A DNA stretch of 37,220 nt from an uncultured Chitinophagaceae bacterium (GTDB lineage Bacteria; Bacteroidota; Bacteroidia; Chitinophagales; Chitinophagaceae), in assembly GCA_938017685.1 (NCBI GenBank), contig CALIIL010000130.1, forward strand, positions 1 through 37,220. The letters run 5' to 3'. This document shows positions 1 to 6,983 of this stretch, in pieces. Within the stretch, counting starts at the first letter, position 1. Each line of letters begins with the position of its first letter. The translations under genes were made by a program, and so were the position numbers. The notes below the pieces were generated by a model. It was not told where the DNA came from and did no database searches. It saw only the letters and a list, made by a program, of their open reading frames with translations.

Positions 1-472
1 AAGACTTCAAGGCAAAGTAGATGAAAATTAAATTAATCACAATCCCAATGAGTACATTGTATTCGTGGTAAATGGACTTCATACTCATAACCGTAGTAAG
101 CGTTCCTGAGCCCGCAATCATCGGAAAGGCAATAGGTACAATAGCACCCGACTTAGCATCATTATCAGCTTTAAAGAAATCTACACCCAAGACCATCTCT
201 AAGGCCAGGATAAATATTACAATACTACCGGCAATAGAAAATGAACTCACATCCAAACCAAGGACGCCTAATAAGCCTTCTCCAAAAAAGAAAAAAGCCA
301 AAATCAATGCACCGGATACAATCGTAACCACATTTGCTTTGATATAGCCCATTTTGTTTTTGAGCGTAATAAGCAAGGGAATGGAACCCAAAATATCAAT
401 AATGGCAAAAAGCGCAAAACTCACCGAAATAATTTCTGAAAGTTTAAAATTTTCTAGACCGTAACTATGCAT
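1..472 (-). CDS. MarC family integral membrane protein (partial, C-terminus beyond window)
   Basis: The minus-strand frame from an ATG at 472 runs open to the window edge and gives about 157 residues of a very hydrophobic protein. It starts MHSYGLENFKLSEII and contains FALFAIIDILGSIPLL, a helix with GALILAFFFFGEGLL, and later PIAFPMIAGSGTLTTVMS. The 'D-x-x-G-x-x-P' first helix and the 'P-x-A-x-P-x-x-A-G-P/S-G' segment are characteristic of the MarC/UPF0056 family of inner-membrane proteins of about 200 residues. Their transport role is unproven; the family was once wrongly linked to multiple antibiotic resistance. About four helices are visible and the last one or two lie outside the window. 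A weak promoter-like TACTTTCG lies about 20 nt upstream. Family call is confident; the function is not known. Confidence 0.85.
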   Translation of the reverse strand, partial: MHSYGLENFKLSEIISVSFALFAIIDILGSIPLLITLKNKMGYIKANVVTIVSGALILAFFFFGEGLLGVLGLDVSSFSIAGSIVIFILALEMVLGVDFFKADNDAKSGAIVPIAFPMIAGSGTLTTVMSMKSIYHEYNVLIGIVINLIFIYFALKS

Positions 473-635
473 AACAACTTTTATTGAGCGCGCGAAAGTA
501 TAACGAATAATAGCCCAGATAGAGAAAGCATGAAACTATATTACAAATGAAATGTTACTTCAATTAAGAACTTTTATTTAACTTAATTCTGTTGTTCCCT
601 CACTCCAAGCAGAAGTCAACAATTTTGTATTGAAG

Positions 636-2129
636 TTACAAATACTTACTCACTCTAGCTTTCACCTCTTCAAAGCCCAAAAACTGAGCAATATCAAACA
701 CACCAGGACCAAATTTACCTCCGACAAGCATTACTCTGAATGGCAACATCACTGCGCCAATTTTCATTTCTTGCGCCTTGGCTATTTCCTTAAAAGTAGT
801 TTCTAAACTTTCTTTATTCCAATCTATACTGCCCCAGTGATCTAAGAGTGCTGCATAGAATGTTGCATGTGCGTCCGACCATTTTCCCTGAATCGATTGC
901 TCGTCTACATCCGTTGGCTGTTGGAAAAAATAATGCATTTCCTTCACCGCATCTGGCAATAAAGTAATACGCTCTTGCACCATTTTCAACACAGGCAATA
1001 CTTCCTCATCACTCTTTGCCAAGCCCGCTTTCTTTAATTCCAATTGTACTGCTGGCAATAATTCTGCCGCCTCTTTTTGCTTCACATATTCAGCATTGTA
1101 CCACAATGCTTTTTCATAATTAAACTTGGCTCCCGCTTTATTAATACGAGTACTATCAAACTTTTCAATCAATTCAGCAAGGCTAAACATTTCATTTTCT
1201 GTGCCATCATTCCAGCCTAAAGCTGCCAACATATTTACAAATGCATCCGCCAAGAAACCTCTTTCTTTATAGCCCTCATGACCATCCCAACTTAAAGGAA
1301 ACACAGGAAAGCCTAATCGCTCACCATCGCGCTTACTTAACTTCCCTTTGCCATCAGGCTTAAGGATTAATGGTAAATGAGCCCATTGGGGTGCAATATC
1401 TTCCCAACCTAAATATTTCCAAAGCAACACATGAATAGGCGCGCTTGGCAACCATTCTTCGCCGCGAAATACATGCGATATTTTCATTAAATAATCATCA
1501 ATAACAACGGCTAAATGATAGGTTGGCATATTGTCGGCTTTCAATAAAACTTTATCATCTAAGAGATTACTATCATTCGCAATATCACCTCGTATCATGT
1601 CATTAAATCGTATGCTCTCATTTTCAGGCACTTTAATTCTGATAACATGTGGTGTATTTGTATCTAATAATTTTGTGGTTTCTTCAGCACTCAATGTCAA
1701 TGAATTATTCATAGACATACGCGTAGTCTTATCGTATTGCGGACTAGGATTCGTATCCGATTTAAAGTCTGCACGCATTTTTTCTAAATCTTCTTTTGTG
1801 TCAAATGCGTAATATGCATAACCATTTTCAACAAGCTGCTCGGCATATTGTCTGTAATTGGCTTTGCGCTCGCTTTGTCTATAAGGTCCATAATCTCCTC
1901 CTTTTTCCGGACTTTCATCAGGTACAATCCCGCACCATACTAGGCTATTAGTAATATATTCTTCTGCGCCTTCTACAAAGCGGTTTCGGTCAGTATCCTC
2001 AATTCTTAGAACAAATGCACCATGATGATGCTTGGCAAATAAATAAGAGAACAAAGCAGTACGAACACCACCCAAATGCAAACCTCCTGTAGGACTTGGC
2101 GCAAATCTTAAACGAACATTATCACTCAT
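636..2129 (-). CDS. gltX: Glutamate--tRNA ligase (class I)
   Basis: Charges tRNA-Glu with glutamate in the cytoplasm. The 497-residue protein is full length for bacterial GluRS. The N-terminus reads RFAPSPTGGLHLGGVRTALF, holding the HIGH-type ATP motif as HLGG (residues 18-21). Glutamate-binding RIEDTDR follows at about 42-48, YHLAVVIDD at about 204-212, and the KMSKS-type loop as KLSKRDG (263-269). The C-terminal third is the helical anticodon-binding region. The start is supported by a perfect TAnnTTTG promoter box ending 7 nt upstream. The gene is monocistronic, diverging from the M28 peptidase gene and followed by a 163-nt spacer before the marC-like gene. Whether it is discriminating or also charges tRNA-Gln cannot be told from this window. 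Confidence 0.97.
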   Translation of the reverse strand: MSDNVRLRFAPSPTGGLHLGGVRTALFSYLFAKHHHGAFVLRIEDTDRNRFVEGAEEYITNSLVWCGIVPDESPEKGGDYGPYRQSERKANYRQYAEQLVENGYAYYAFDTKEDLEKMRADFKSDTNPSPQYDKTTRMSMNNSLTLSAEETTKLLDTNTPHVIRIKVPENESIRFNDMIRGDIANDSNLLDDKVLLKADNMPTYHLAVVIDDYLMKISHVFRGEEWLPSAPIHVLLWKYLGWEDIAPQWAHLPLILKPDGKGKLSKRDGERLGFPVFPLSWDGHEGYKERGFLADAFVNMLAALGWNDGTENEMFSLAELIEKFDSTRINKAGAKFNYEKALWYNAEYVKQKEAAELLPAVQLELKKAGLAKSDEEVLPVLKMVQERITLLPDAVKEMHYFFQQPTDVDEQSIQGKWSDAHATFYAALLDHWGSIDWNKESLETTFKEIAKAQEMKIGAVMLPFRVMLVGGKFGPGVFDIAQFLGFEEVKARVSKYL

Positions 2130-2136
2130 AAGCCTG

Positions 2137-2144
2137 CAAAAGTA
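2137..2144 (-). promoter_or_regulatory. gltX promoter -7 box (TACTTTTG)
   Basis: On the minus strand TACTTTTG matches the Bacteroidota -7 consensus TAnnTTTG exactly and ends 7 nt before the gltX ATG. I see no clear -33 TTTG. The short gap implies an almost leaderless transcript. Confidence 0.6.
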
Positions 2145-2283
2145 GGTGCGAATAACTTATCCTATCGTAGAAAATGAAATTAAAATAATAGGATCTTGCC
2201 GACATGGCAACTTCAAATTTTAACTCTGCTAACATTTAGAATACACATAAGTGGTATTATGATTTTTTTACCCAGGCTCTTTT

Positions 2284-2291
2284 TATCTTTG
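2284..2291 (+). promoter_or_regulatory. M28 peptidase promoter -7 box (TATCTTTG)
   Basis: Exact TAnnTTTG match, 5 nt upstream of the TTG start at 2297. It supports that unusual start codon, because transcription would begin close to the TTG. Confidence 0.55.
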
Positions 2292-2296
2292 TAGCA

Positions 2297-3238
2297 TTGA
2301 AAAAAATATACTTTATACTAGGCTTCACTTTGCTTTGGGGTTCATTATATGCCCAGTCCAATGAAAATGACTTGCGTAACCACGTACGTAAGCTTAGTAA
2401 TATATCCCCTTCGCGCTCCTACAACCACCTTGCCTCTTTAAACCAAGCTGCCGATTACATTTATAATTATTTCAAGAAAAACACCCAAGACGTATTTCGT
2501 CAAAAATTTATTGTTGATGATAGAATGTATCAAAACATCATTTGCTCTTTTGGAAAAAAAGACGCGCCAAGAATTATACTTGGAGCACACTATGATGCTG
2601 TAACGGCAACACCAGGTGCCGACGATAATGCAAGTGGCGTGGCTTCACTCCTAGAACTATCTAAGTTGCTTTCTAAAATATCACGTCAGCTAGACTATCG
2701 TATAGACTTAGTCGCTTACTCCTTAGAAGAACCACCCTTTTTTGATTCAGAAAAAATGGGCAGTTACTTTCATGCGAAATCTTTAAAAGAAAATAATATT
2801 CAGGTACTTGGTATGATTTCTTTAGAATGCTTGGGGTATTTCTCCGAGGAAAAACATAGTCAGGGCGCACCTTATTTTGGTCATAAGCTACGTTTCGGTT
2901 CAAGAGGTAATTTTATTGCTGCCGTAAGAAAACGTAATAATGGAAGATTTCCCAGAACATTGACCTACTTATTGAATTTATATAAAGGTCCTCTCCGTTT
3001 TGAAAAAATCAAACCAATGGTTCCCATAAAAGCGATTGAACTTAGTGATCATAAAAACTATTGGCATTTTGGCTACTCAGCACTCATGCTCACTAACACT
3101 GCTTTTTACAGGAATAAAAACTACCATAAAAAAACAGATACTTGGGAGACTTTGAATTACAAAAAATTAACAGAAGTCACTAACATGATCTACAAAAGCC
3201 TCGTTTATTATAAAATACATAAAGCGTACGAATATTAA
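2297..3238 (+). CDS. Secreted M28-family zinc aminopeptidase
   Basis: Probably an exported metallo-aminopeptidase acting on peptides in the periplasm or outside the cell. Translation from TTG gives 313 residues with a signal peptide (hydrophobic FILGFTLLWGSLYAQ, residues 6-20). The M28 co-catalytic zinc site is recognisable: GAHYD (H98), GADDNASGVA (D109/D110), the catalytic/ligand pair SLEEP (E144-E145), and distal histidines SDH (252) and YHKKTDT (277). M28 catalytic domains are around 300 residues, so little besides the catalytic domain is present. The TTG start is preferred because it yields the complete signal peptide and follows a perfect promoter box. The stop overlaps the start of the deacetylase gene by one base (TAATG), so the two are probably translationally coupled. 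Substrate unknown. Confidence 0.85.
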   Translation: MKKIYFILGFTLLWGSLYAQSNENDLRNHVRKLSNISPSRSYNHLASLNQAADYIYNYFKKNTQDVFRQKFIVDDRMYQNIICSFGKKDAPRIILGAHYDAVTATPGADDNASGVASLLELSKLLSKISRQLDYRIDLVAYSLEEPPFFDSEKMGSYFHAKSLKENNIQVLGMISLECLGYFSEEKHSQGAPYFGHKLRFGSRGNFIAAVRKRNNGRFPRTLTYLLNLYKGPLRFEKIKPMVPIKAIELSDHKNYWHFGYSALMLTNTAFYRNKNYHKKTDTWETLNYKKLTEVTNMIYKSLVYYKIHKAYEY

Positions 3239-3867
3239 TGAGGAACTATTTAGTAAAAACACCGCGCATATTAAAAGCAGCCTACAACAATTGCATTTGG
3301 CATATTGATGAGCCGGCCAACAGCGTGTATCTAACCTTTGACGATGGTCCTCATCCAACGATTACACCTTTTGTATTAGCAGAATTAAAGAAGGCCAATG
3401 CCAAGGCAACTTTTTTCTGTATTGGAAATAATGTAGACAAGTATCCAGAAATATACCAACAGATATTGGATGAAGGACATAGCGTTGGCAATCATACACA
3501 AAACCACAAAAACGGTTGGGCAACCAATAATATCGAATATTTTAAAGATATAAAACAAGCTTCAAAAAAGATTAAGAGCAAGATGTTTCGCCCGCCTTAT
3601 GGCCGCATAACTTATCCGCAAGGTTTTGGATTGAAACGCATGTTTCCAAAAACTCAAATCATCATGTGGGATGTATTAAGCGGAGATTTTGACCTAGAAC
3701 TATCGCCAAAAGGCTGCCTTAAGAATGTAATTCGTAACACACGAAAAGGGAGCATCATCGTTTTTCATGATAGTGAAAAAGCATTTGAACGATTAGAATA
3801 TACCTTGCCCCTATTCTTAGAATATTGCAAGAGACAAAGGTGGCAAATGAAAAAATTGAACTTTTAA
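3238..3867 (+). CDS. Polysaccharide deacetylase family protein (NodB homology domain)
   Basis: Predicted metal-dependent de-N-acetylase of the carbohydrate esterase 4 family, which removes acetyl groups from chitooligosaccharide or peptidoglycan N-acetyl sugars. The 209-residue protein is essentially one NodB domain. TFDDGP (33-38) gives the catalytic base and metal Asp, NHTQNH (H86, H90) the metal histidines, RPPYG (118-122) the groove, then WDVLSGDFD, and FHDS (177-180) the catalytic His. No signal peptide is evident, so a cytoplasmic or non-classically placed enzyme is suggested. The ATG overlaps the stop of the M28 peptidase gene by one base. Substrate cannot be inferred from neighbours. 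Confidence 0.9.
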   Translation: MRNYLVKTPRILKAAYNNCIWHIDEPANSVYLTFDDGPHPTITPFVLAELKKANAKATFFCIGNNVDKYPEIYQQILDEGHSVGNHTQNHKNGWATNNIEYFKDIKQASKKIKSKMFRPPYGRITYPQGFGLKRMFPKTQIIMWDVLSGDFDLELSPKGCLKNVIRNTRKGSIIVFHDSEKAFERLEYTLPLFLEYCKRQRWQMKKLNF

Positions 3868-3903
3868 TAACAGCCTACTCAACCATTCAACTCTTTTTTC
3901 TAT

Positions 3904-3911
3904 TAGTTTTG
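3904..3911 (+). promoter_or_regulatory. tatD promoter -7 box (TAGTTTTG)
   Basis: Exact TAnnTTTG match in the 54-nt gap after the deacetylase gene, ending 10 nt before the ATG at 3922. It suggests tatD starts a new transcript. Confidence 0.5.
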
Positions 3912-3921
3912 TTCACTCAAT

Positions 3922-4689
3922 ATGCTAATCGATTCACACTGTCATTTATATGACGAAAAATTTAACGAAGACTTAGACCAGGTAATCAATAATGCTCAAG
4001 AAAATGGCATTGCAAAAATGTTACTGCCTAATTGCGATTCTACGACAATTAATAGCATGCTATTACTCGAAGAGAAATACCCCGGTACCTGTTATGCTAT
4101 GATGGGGCTACATCCTTGTTATGTAAAAGAGAATTACAAACAAGAATTAAAATCAGCGCAGGAGTGGCTCAAGAAAAGAAAATTTATTGCCGTTGGCGAA
4201 ATAGGCTTGGACTACTATTGGGATAAAACATTTGTAAAAGAACAAGAACTAGCACTTCGCGAACAAATTGAATGGGCATTACATTATAAATACCCCATTG
4301 TATTACACACCCGCGATTCTATTGATGAAACAATTAACATCGTATCAGAATATACTAGCAAAGGTCTGCAAGGTGTCTTTCATTGTTTTAGCGGAAATAA
4401 AAGTCAAGCAAAAAAAATTACAGATACATTGGGCTTTTACTTAGGTGTTGGTGGTGTGCTTACATTTAAAAATGCAGGAGTGAAAGAAGCAATTAGAAAT
4501 ATAAGTTTAGACAACATTATGTTTGAAACCGACGCACCCTTTCTGGCGCCAACACCCTATCGCGGCAAGCGCAACGAAAGTGCTTATGTAAGAAATATTG
4601 CTGAGTTTTATGCCATAGAAATGGACATCCCTTTAAATAAAGTAGCTGCAAAAAGCACGGCTAATGCCACTAAACTATTTGGACTTTAA
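3922..4689 (+). CDS. tatD: TatD family metal-dependent hydrolase (putative DNase)
   Basis: Member of the TatD/amidohydrolase TIM-barrel family, whose studied members are metal-dependent 3'-5' exonucleases or D-aminoacyl-tRNA deacylases. It has 255 residues, the usual length. Motifs in order: DSHCHL (H6, H8), GEIGLDYYW with the metal Glu, VLHTRDS, GVFHCFSG, ETDAPFLAP with the catalytic Asp, and the family signature GKRNESAYV near the C-terminus. The gene has its own promoter-like box and is followed after one base by a lipoprotein gene, so the two are probably co-transcribed. Confident on family, less so on the physiological substrate. Confidence 0.93.
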   Translation: MLIDSHCHLYDEKFNEDLDQVINNAQENGIAKMLLPNCDSTTINSMLLLEEKYPGTCYAMMGLHPCYVKENYKQELKSAQEWLKKRKFIAVGEIGLDYYWDKTFVKEQELALREQIEWALHYKYPIVLHTRDSIDETINIVSEYTSKGLQGVFHCFSGNKSQAKKITDTLGFYLGVGGVLTFKNAGVKEAIRNISLDNIMFETDAPFLAPTPYRGKRNESAYVRNIAEFYAIEMDIPLNKVAAKSTANATKLFGL

Positions 4690-4690
4690 T

Positions 4691-5446
4691 ATGAAACTGT
4701 TATTCTTATTCATCGCGTTTCTATTAGCTTTTAGCTGTCAAAACAATAGTGCAAACTCAAGCAGGCCGACTGAAGTCGTTGAAACGGTATATGCATTAGA
4801 CACCATAAATAATGTCCCAATCGTTGCTTACAAAACGAATACAGAAAATATTCATTTTTTCCTTCAGGATGAAAATGGAAACTATTTTAATAATCACGGC
4901 AAGCTTTTAAAACATATTCAAGCGCAAGGCAAGCAACTAACATTTGCTATGAATGGTGGCATGTACTTACAAGATTATTCTCCGCAAGGTTTATATATAG
5001 AGAATGGAAAAGAAGTCAAAGCAATCAATACAAAAAAGGCCGATTATGGCAATTTTTATTTAGCGCCCAATGGTGTTTTTTATATTCTAAAAAATGGGCA
5101 AGCATTTGTACAAACAACAGCAAACTTTAAACAGACCGATAGTATAAAATACGCCACACAATCCGGACCCATGCTTTTGATTGATGGAAATATGCATCCA
5201 GCATTTACTAAAAAATCAAAACACATACATATAAGAAATGGTGTGGGCATTTTACCCAATGGCGATTTGCTTTTTGCGATGAGCAAAGACAGTATAAACT
5301 TCTATGACTTTGCTTCTTACTTTAAAAATCAAGATTGCAAAGATGCGCTGTACTTAGACGGCGCTATTTCTAAAACATACTTGCCTAGCAAAGGGATTAA
5401 ACAACTTACTGGACGTTTTGGGGTAATTATTGCTGAGGTAGAATAA
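4691..5446 (+). CDS. Phosphodiester glycosidase (NAGPA)-like lipoprotein
   Basis: The start at 4691 is chosen because it gives a classic lipoprotein signal, MKLLFLFIAFLLAFSC, with the lipid-modified Cys at about residue 16. An in-frame start 27 nt upstream inside tatD would spoil it. The 251-residue protein carries QLTFAMNGGMYLQDYSPQG, a conserved 'GLYIENGKEV' strand, SGPMLLIDG and a C-terminal LYLDGAIS. Together these resemble the NAGPA/phosphodiester glycosidase domain (PF09992 type), whose members uncover GlcNAc-1-phosphate diesters or are tied to exopolysaccharide metabolism. It is expected on the periplasmic side of a membrane. One base separates it from tatD. Enzymatic activity is an inference from family only. 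Confidence 0.72.
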   Translation: MKLLFLFIAFLLAFSCQNNSANSSRPTEVVETVYALDTINNVPIVAYKTNTENIHFFLQDENGNYFNNHGKLLKHIQAQGKQLTFAMNGGMYLQDYSPQGLYIENGKEVKAINTKKADYGNFYLAPNGVFYILKNGQAFVQTTANFKQTDSIKYATQSGPMLLIDGNMHPAFTKKSKHIHIRNGVGILPNGDLLFAMSKDSINFYDFASYFKNQDCKDALYLDGAISKTYLPSKGIKQLTGRFGVIIAEVE

Positions 5447-5498
5447 CCTATAAAAAAATAGCTGCTTCATAAAAAATAGAAATCACTTCTTTTTATTG

Positions 5499-5506
5499 TA
5501 CTTTAG
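5499..5506 (+). promoter_or_regulatory. Weak -7 box (TACTTTAG) for the two-helix membrane protein gene
   Basis: One mismatch to TAnnTTTG. It abuts the upstream ATG at 5507, which makes the second ATG at 5516 the more likely start. Confidence 0.35.
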
Positions 5507-5515
5507 ATGTCACTT

Positions 5516-6454
5516 ATGAATAAAGATGTATACAATTGGATTTACAAAAACTTAGTATGGTTTTTGGTAGTATTTGGAGTGTTTATTTTATATGCTTCAT
5601 CTACAGAATGGTTTAATGCGGGTTTCTCATCAATACTAGAAAAATTAGGATTAGCGATCTTCTCTTCTGGTATATTTGCAGCAGTTTTAAAATCCATTCA
5701 ATTTACTGGTATTTTCAAAGAAGAAATTGAAAAAGTTGTAGTTGATTCTAGTTTCATAGAAAAAAGAAATGACCTTCCAGATTTATGGCGCAGGATTTCA
5801 AAAAGTATCCATCATGAAAAATTCCCAAGTATAAGCGATGAATTAGAAAGTATTGTACTAGATAAATACTTTCCCACCAATCATAAATACTTCTATAATG
5901 ATTTCAGGTATACCTTAAATATTACTGAACTAACCAATGACAATATCATTAAATACACTGAAAACATTGAATTCAAAGTAGTCTTAGCGTCCGATGTTGA
6001 CGAAGCTACTATTTTCAATGAGAATACGATAGATAAAGATAACTTAGAGCAAGACACATTGGTTAATGAATTAGTTTGTTTTGAGGTTAACGGAAAAAAT
6101 GTACTTGATGAGATCAGACCAAAAGAATCTGAGAATAAATTTGAACAAAAAAAAGTCATTGCTTACACCCTTAAAAATGGAAGAGAGTTTCAGCTTAGAG
6201 TTAATAGAAAAAAAGAATACAATATTGAGGCTGACAATTTTAAACTAATGAGAGTAAAAAGCCTTACAAAAGAGATGGATGTTAGTATTTCTTATCCTGA
6301 AAACCTTTTAGTCTCTTTTTTCAGTATTGGGACTGTAAATCAGTTTGAGAGGAAACACACTGAACATAAACGAACTATTTCACGGACCCACAAAAATGGT
6401 GTAATCCTGCCATATCAAGGGTTTGGCATGTCTTTTGGAATAAAGAAAAGTTAA
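5516..6454 (+). CDS. Unrecognised membrane protein: two N-terminal helices plus a cytosolic domain
   Basis: I do not recognise this protein. It reads about 312 residues from ATG 5516 (an in-frame ATG at 5507 would add three). Two hydrophobic segments near residues 10-27 (WFLVVFGVFILYASS) and about 40-60 (LGLAIFSSGIFAAVL) form a hairpin-like pair. After these comes a charged, probably cytosolic region of about 240 residues. Within it are a helical part with DLPDLWRRISKSIHHEKFP and then a Glu/Lys/Asn-rich, probably beta-rich domain (FRYTLNITELT, KVIAYTLKNGREFQLRVN). The architecture recalls two-helix membrane effectors in some defence systems, but I see no diagnostic motif and the size does not match Cap15. 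The coding sequence looks AT-rich with runs of A, and it lies beside a tRNA gene; both hint at accessory status. Confidence 0.75.
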   Translation: MNKDVYNWIYKNLVWFLVVFGVFILYASSTEWFNAGFSSILEKLGLAIFSSGIFAAVLKSIQFTGIFKEEIEKVVVDSSFIEKRNDLPDLWRRISKSIHHEKFPSISDELESIVLDKYFPTNHKYFYNDFRYTLNITELTNDNIIKYTENIEFKVVLASDVDEATIFNENTIDKDNLEQDTLVNELVCFEVNGKNVLDEIRPKESENKFEQKKVIAYTLKNGREFQLRVNRKKEYNIEADNFKLMRVKSLTKEMDVSISYPENLLVSFFSIGTVNQFERKHTEHKRTISRTHKNGVILPYQGFGMSFGIKKS

Positions 6455-6470
6455 GTTTTTATAGAAACAA

Positions 6471-6500
6471 TTGTAAAACTTATTTTAATCCCTATATTTG
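6471..6500 (+). promoter_or_regulatory. Complete Bacteroidota-type promoter (TTG-N19-TATATTTG)
   Basis: TTG at 6471-6473 is followed after 19 nt by TATATTTG at 6493-6500, an exact -7 box at about the spacing expected for the -33 element. It is the best complete promoter I see in the window and points at the 13-codon ORF at 6510. Confidence 0.6.
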
Positions 6501-6509
6501 AAAATAGTT

Positions 6510-6551
6510 ATGAAATACATGAACCTTGGAGGCGAAGAAGATTTAATTTAA
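6510..6551 (+). CDS. Possible 13-residue micro-ORF
   Basis: ATG at 6510, 9 nt after a perfect -7 box, opens a 13-codon frame (MKYMNLGGEEDLI) closed by TAA at 6549-6551. A strong hairpin follows at 6568-6597. Promoter, ORF and hairpin make a transcription unit of roughly 100 nt, wedged between the two-helix membrane protein gene and tRNA-Ser on the opposite strand. It could be a micropeptide, a small RNA whose ORF is accidental, or a leader-type element, although no gene follows on this strand. The peptide is acidic at its C-terminal half and has no hydrophobic stretch. I do not recognise it. Confidence that it is translated is low; confidence that the region is transcribed is moderate. Confidence 0.35.
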   Translation: MKYMNLGGEEDLI

Positions 6552-6567
6552 ACTTAAAAAAAAGAAT

Positions 6568-6597
6568 AAGAAATAGGACCAAACGGTCCTATTTCTT
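6568..6597. terminator. Bidirectional intrinsic terminator hairpin
   Basis: A 13-bp perfect stem (AAGAAATAGGACC paired with GGTCCTATTTCTT) encloses the 4-nt loop AAAC. On the minus strand it follows the tRNA-Ser 3' end and is followed by a T-rich tract, so it should terminate tRNA-Ser. On the plus strand it ends in TTTTA and could terminate the micro-ORF transcript. Confidence 0.8.
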
Positions 6598-6601
6598 TTA
6601 G

Positions 6602-6688
6602 AGGAGGATAAGGGATTCGAACCCTTGAAACTATTGCTAGTTTACACGCTTTCCAAGCGTGCCTCTTCAGCCACTCGAGCAATCCTCC
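6602..6688 (-). tRNA. tRNA-Ser (anticodon GGA)
   Basis: The minus strand folds as a class II tRNA. Acceptor GGAGGAT pairs with ATCCTCC. The D arm contains CTCGAGTGGCTGAAGAG, and the anticodon stem-loop CACGC-TTGGAAA-GCGTG gives anticodon GGA for UCC/UCU codons. A long variable arm (AAACTAGCAATAGTTT) and T arm AAGGG-TTCGAAT-CCCTT follow. The base after the acceptor stem (discriminator) reads T, where serine tRNAs usually carry G, and CCA is not encoded. A terminator hairpin follows directly. Confidence 0.95.
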
Positions 6689-6779
6689 TGAGGAGTGCAA
6701 ATGTAATATAGGAAATATCAAAAGAGCAAATAGCATGAGTTGCTTTTGACAGAGAGGACAAATGCTAAAATTTGGCTTC

Positions 6780-6895
6780 TAACAATTTATCATACTGAAA
6801 CCTTATTCAGTATCCTTGAACGGCAGGGCTACACTGAACAGAAGATTCTGAATATTTCGTTCGTACCTCTCGAAATTTTAGAATGACAGCCAATG
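6780..6895. repeat. Degraded Bacteroidota intergenic repeat with a short inverted repeat
   Basis: The 295-nt spacer between tRNA-Ser and guaB holds ATACTGAA (6792-6799) and its exact complement TTCAGTAT (6806-6813) around a 6-nt loop. Further on, read on the minus strand, comes a stretch beginning GTCATTCT and later GAATCTTC. Both halves resemble decayed forms of palindromic intergenic repeats ('...GTCATTCTGA...GAATCTT...', '...ACTGAA...TTCAGT...') that I know from many Bacteroidota genomes. No open frame of interest is present. From 6936 the motif ATCAAAT occurs three times just before the guaB promoter. Confidence 0.5.
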
Positions 6896-6972
6896 GTTAT
6901 ACTTAAACAATTTTAATATTTTATTAGAAAAAATTATCAAATCAACCCATCATCAAATCATCAAATTATTAT

Positions 6973-6980
6973 TACATTTG
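6973..6980 (+). promoter_or_regulatory. guaB promoter -7 box (TACATTTG)
   Basis: Exact TAnnTTTG match ending 3 nt before the ATG at 6984. A possible TTG start at 6978 lies inside the box and would be untranscribed or at the very 5' end, which argues for ATG 6984. Confidence 0.6.
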
Positions 6981-6983
6981 CCT

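Noticed and set aside
553-641. Imperfect inverted repeat GTTACTTCAAT / ATTGAAGTTAC downstream of gltX
   Set aside because: One mismatch, over 60 nt apart and AT-rich; a weak 7-bp stem (AATTAAG/CTTAATT) lies between. Not convincing as a terminator or mobile-element end.
1531-1812. Plus-strand open frame of 93 codons
   Set aside because: Lies entirely antisense inside gltX, which has unambiguous motifs; no promoter or conserved features.
6554-6736. Minus-strand 60-codon frame
   Set aside because: Spans tRNA-Ser(GGA) and its terminator; the translation is an artefact of the RNA gene.
5516-6966. A defence island or integrated element next to tRNA-Ser
   Set aside because: Only one unknown gene is present, with no integrase, toxin-antitoxin, nuclease or att-like direct repeat of the tRNA 3' end that I could find.
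6978-6983. TTG start for guaB
   Set aside because: It overlaps the last bases of the -7 box; ATG 6984 is adjacent and fits homologue starts.
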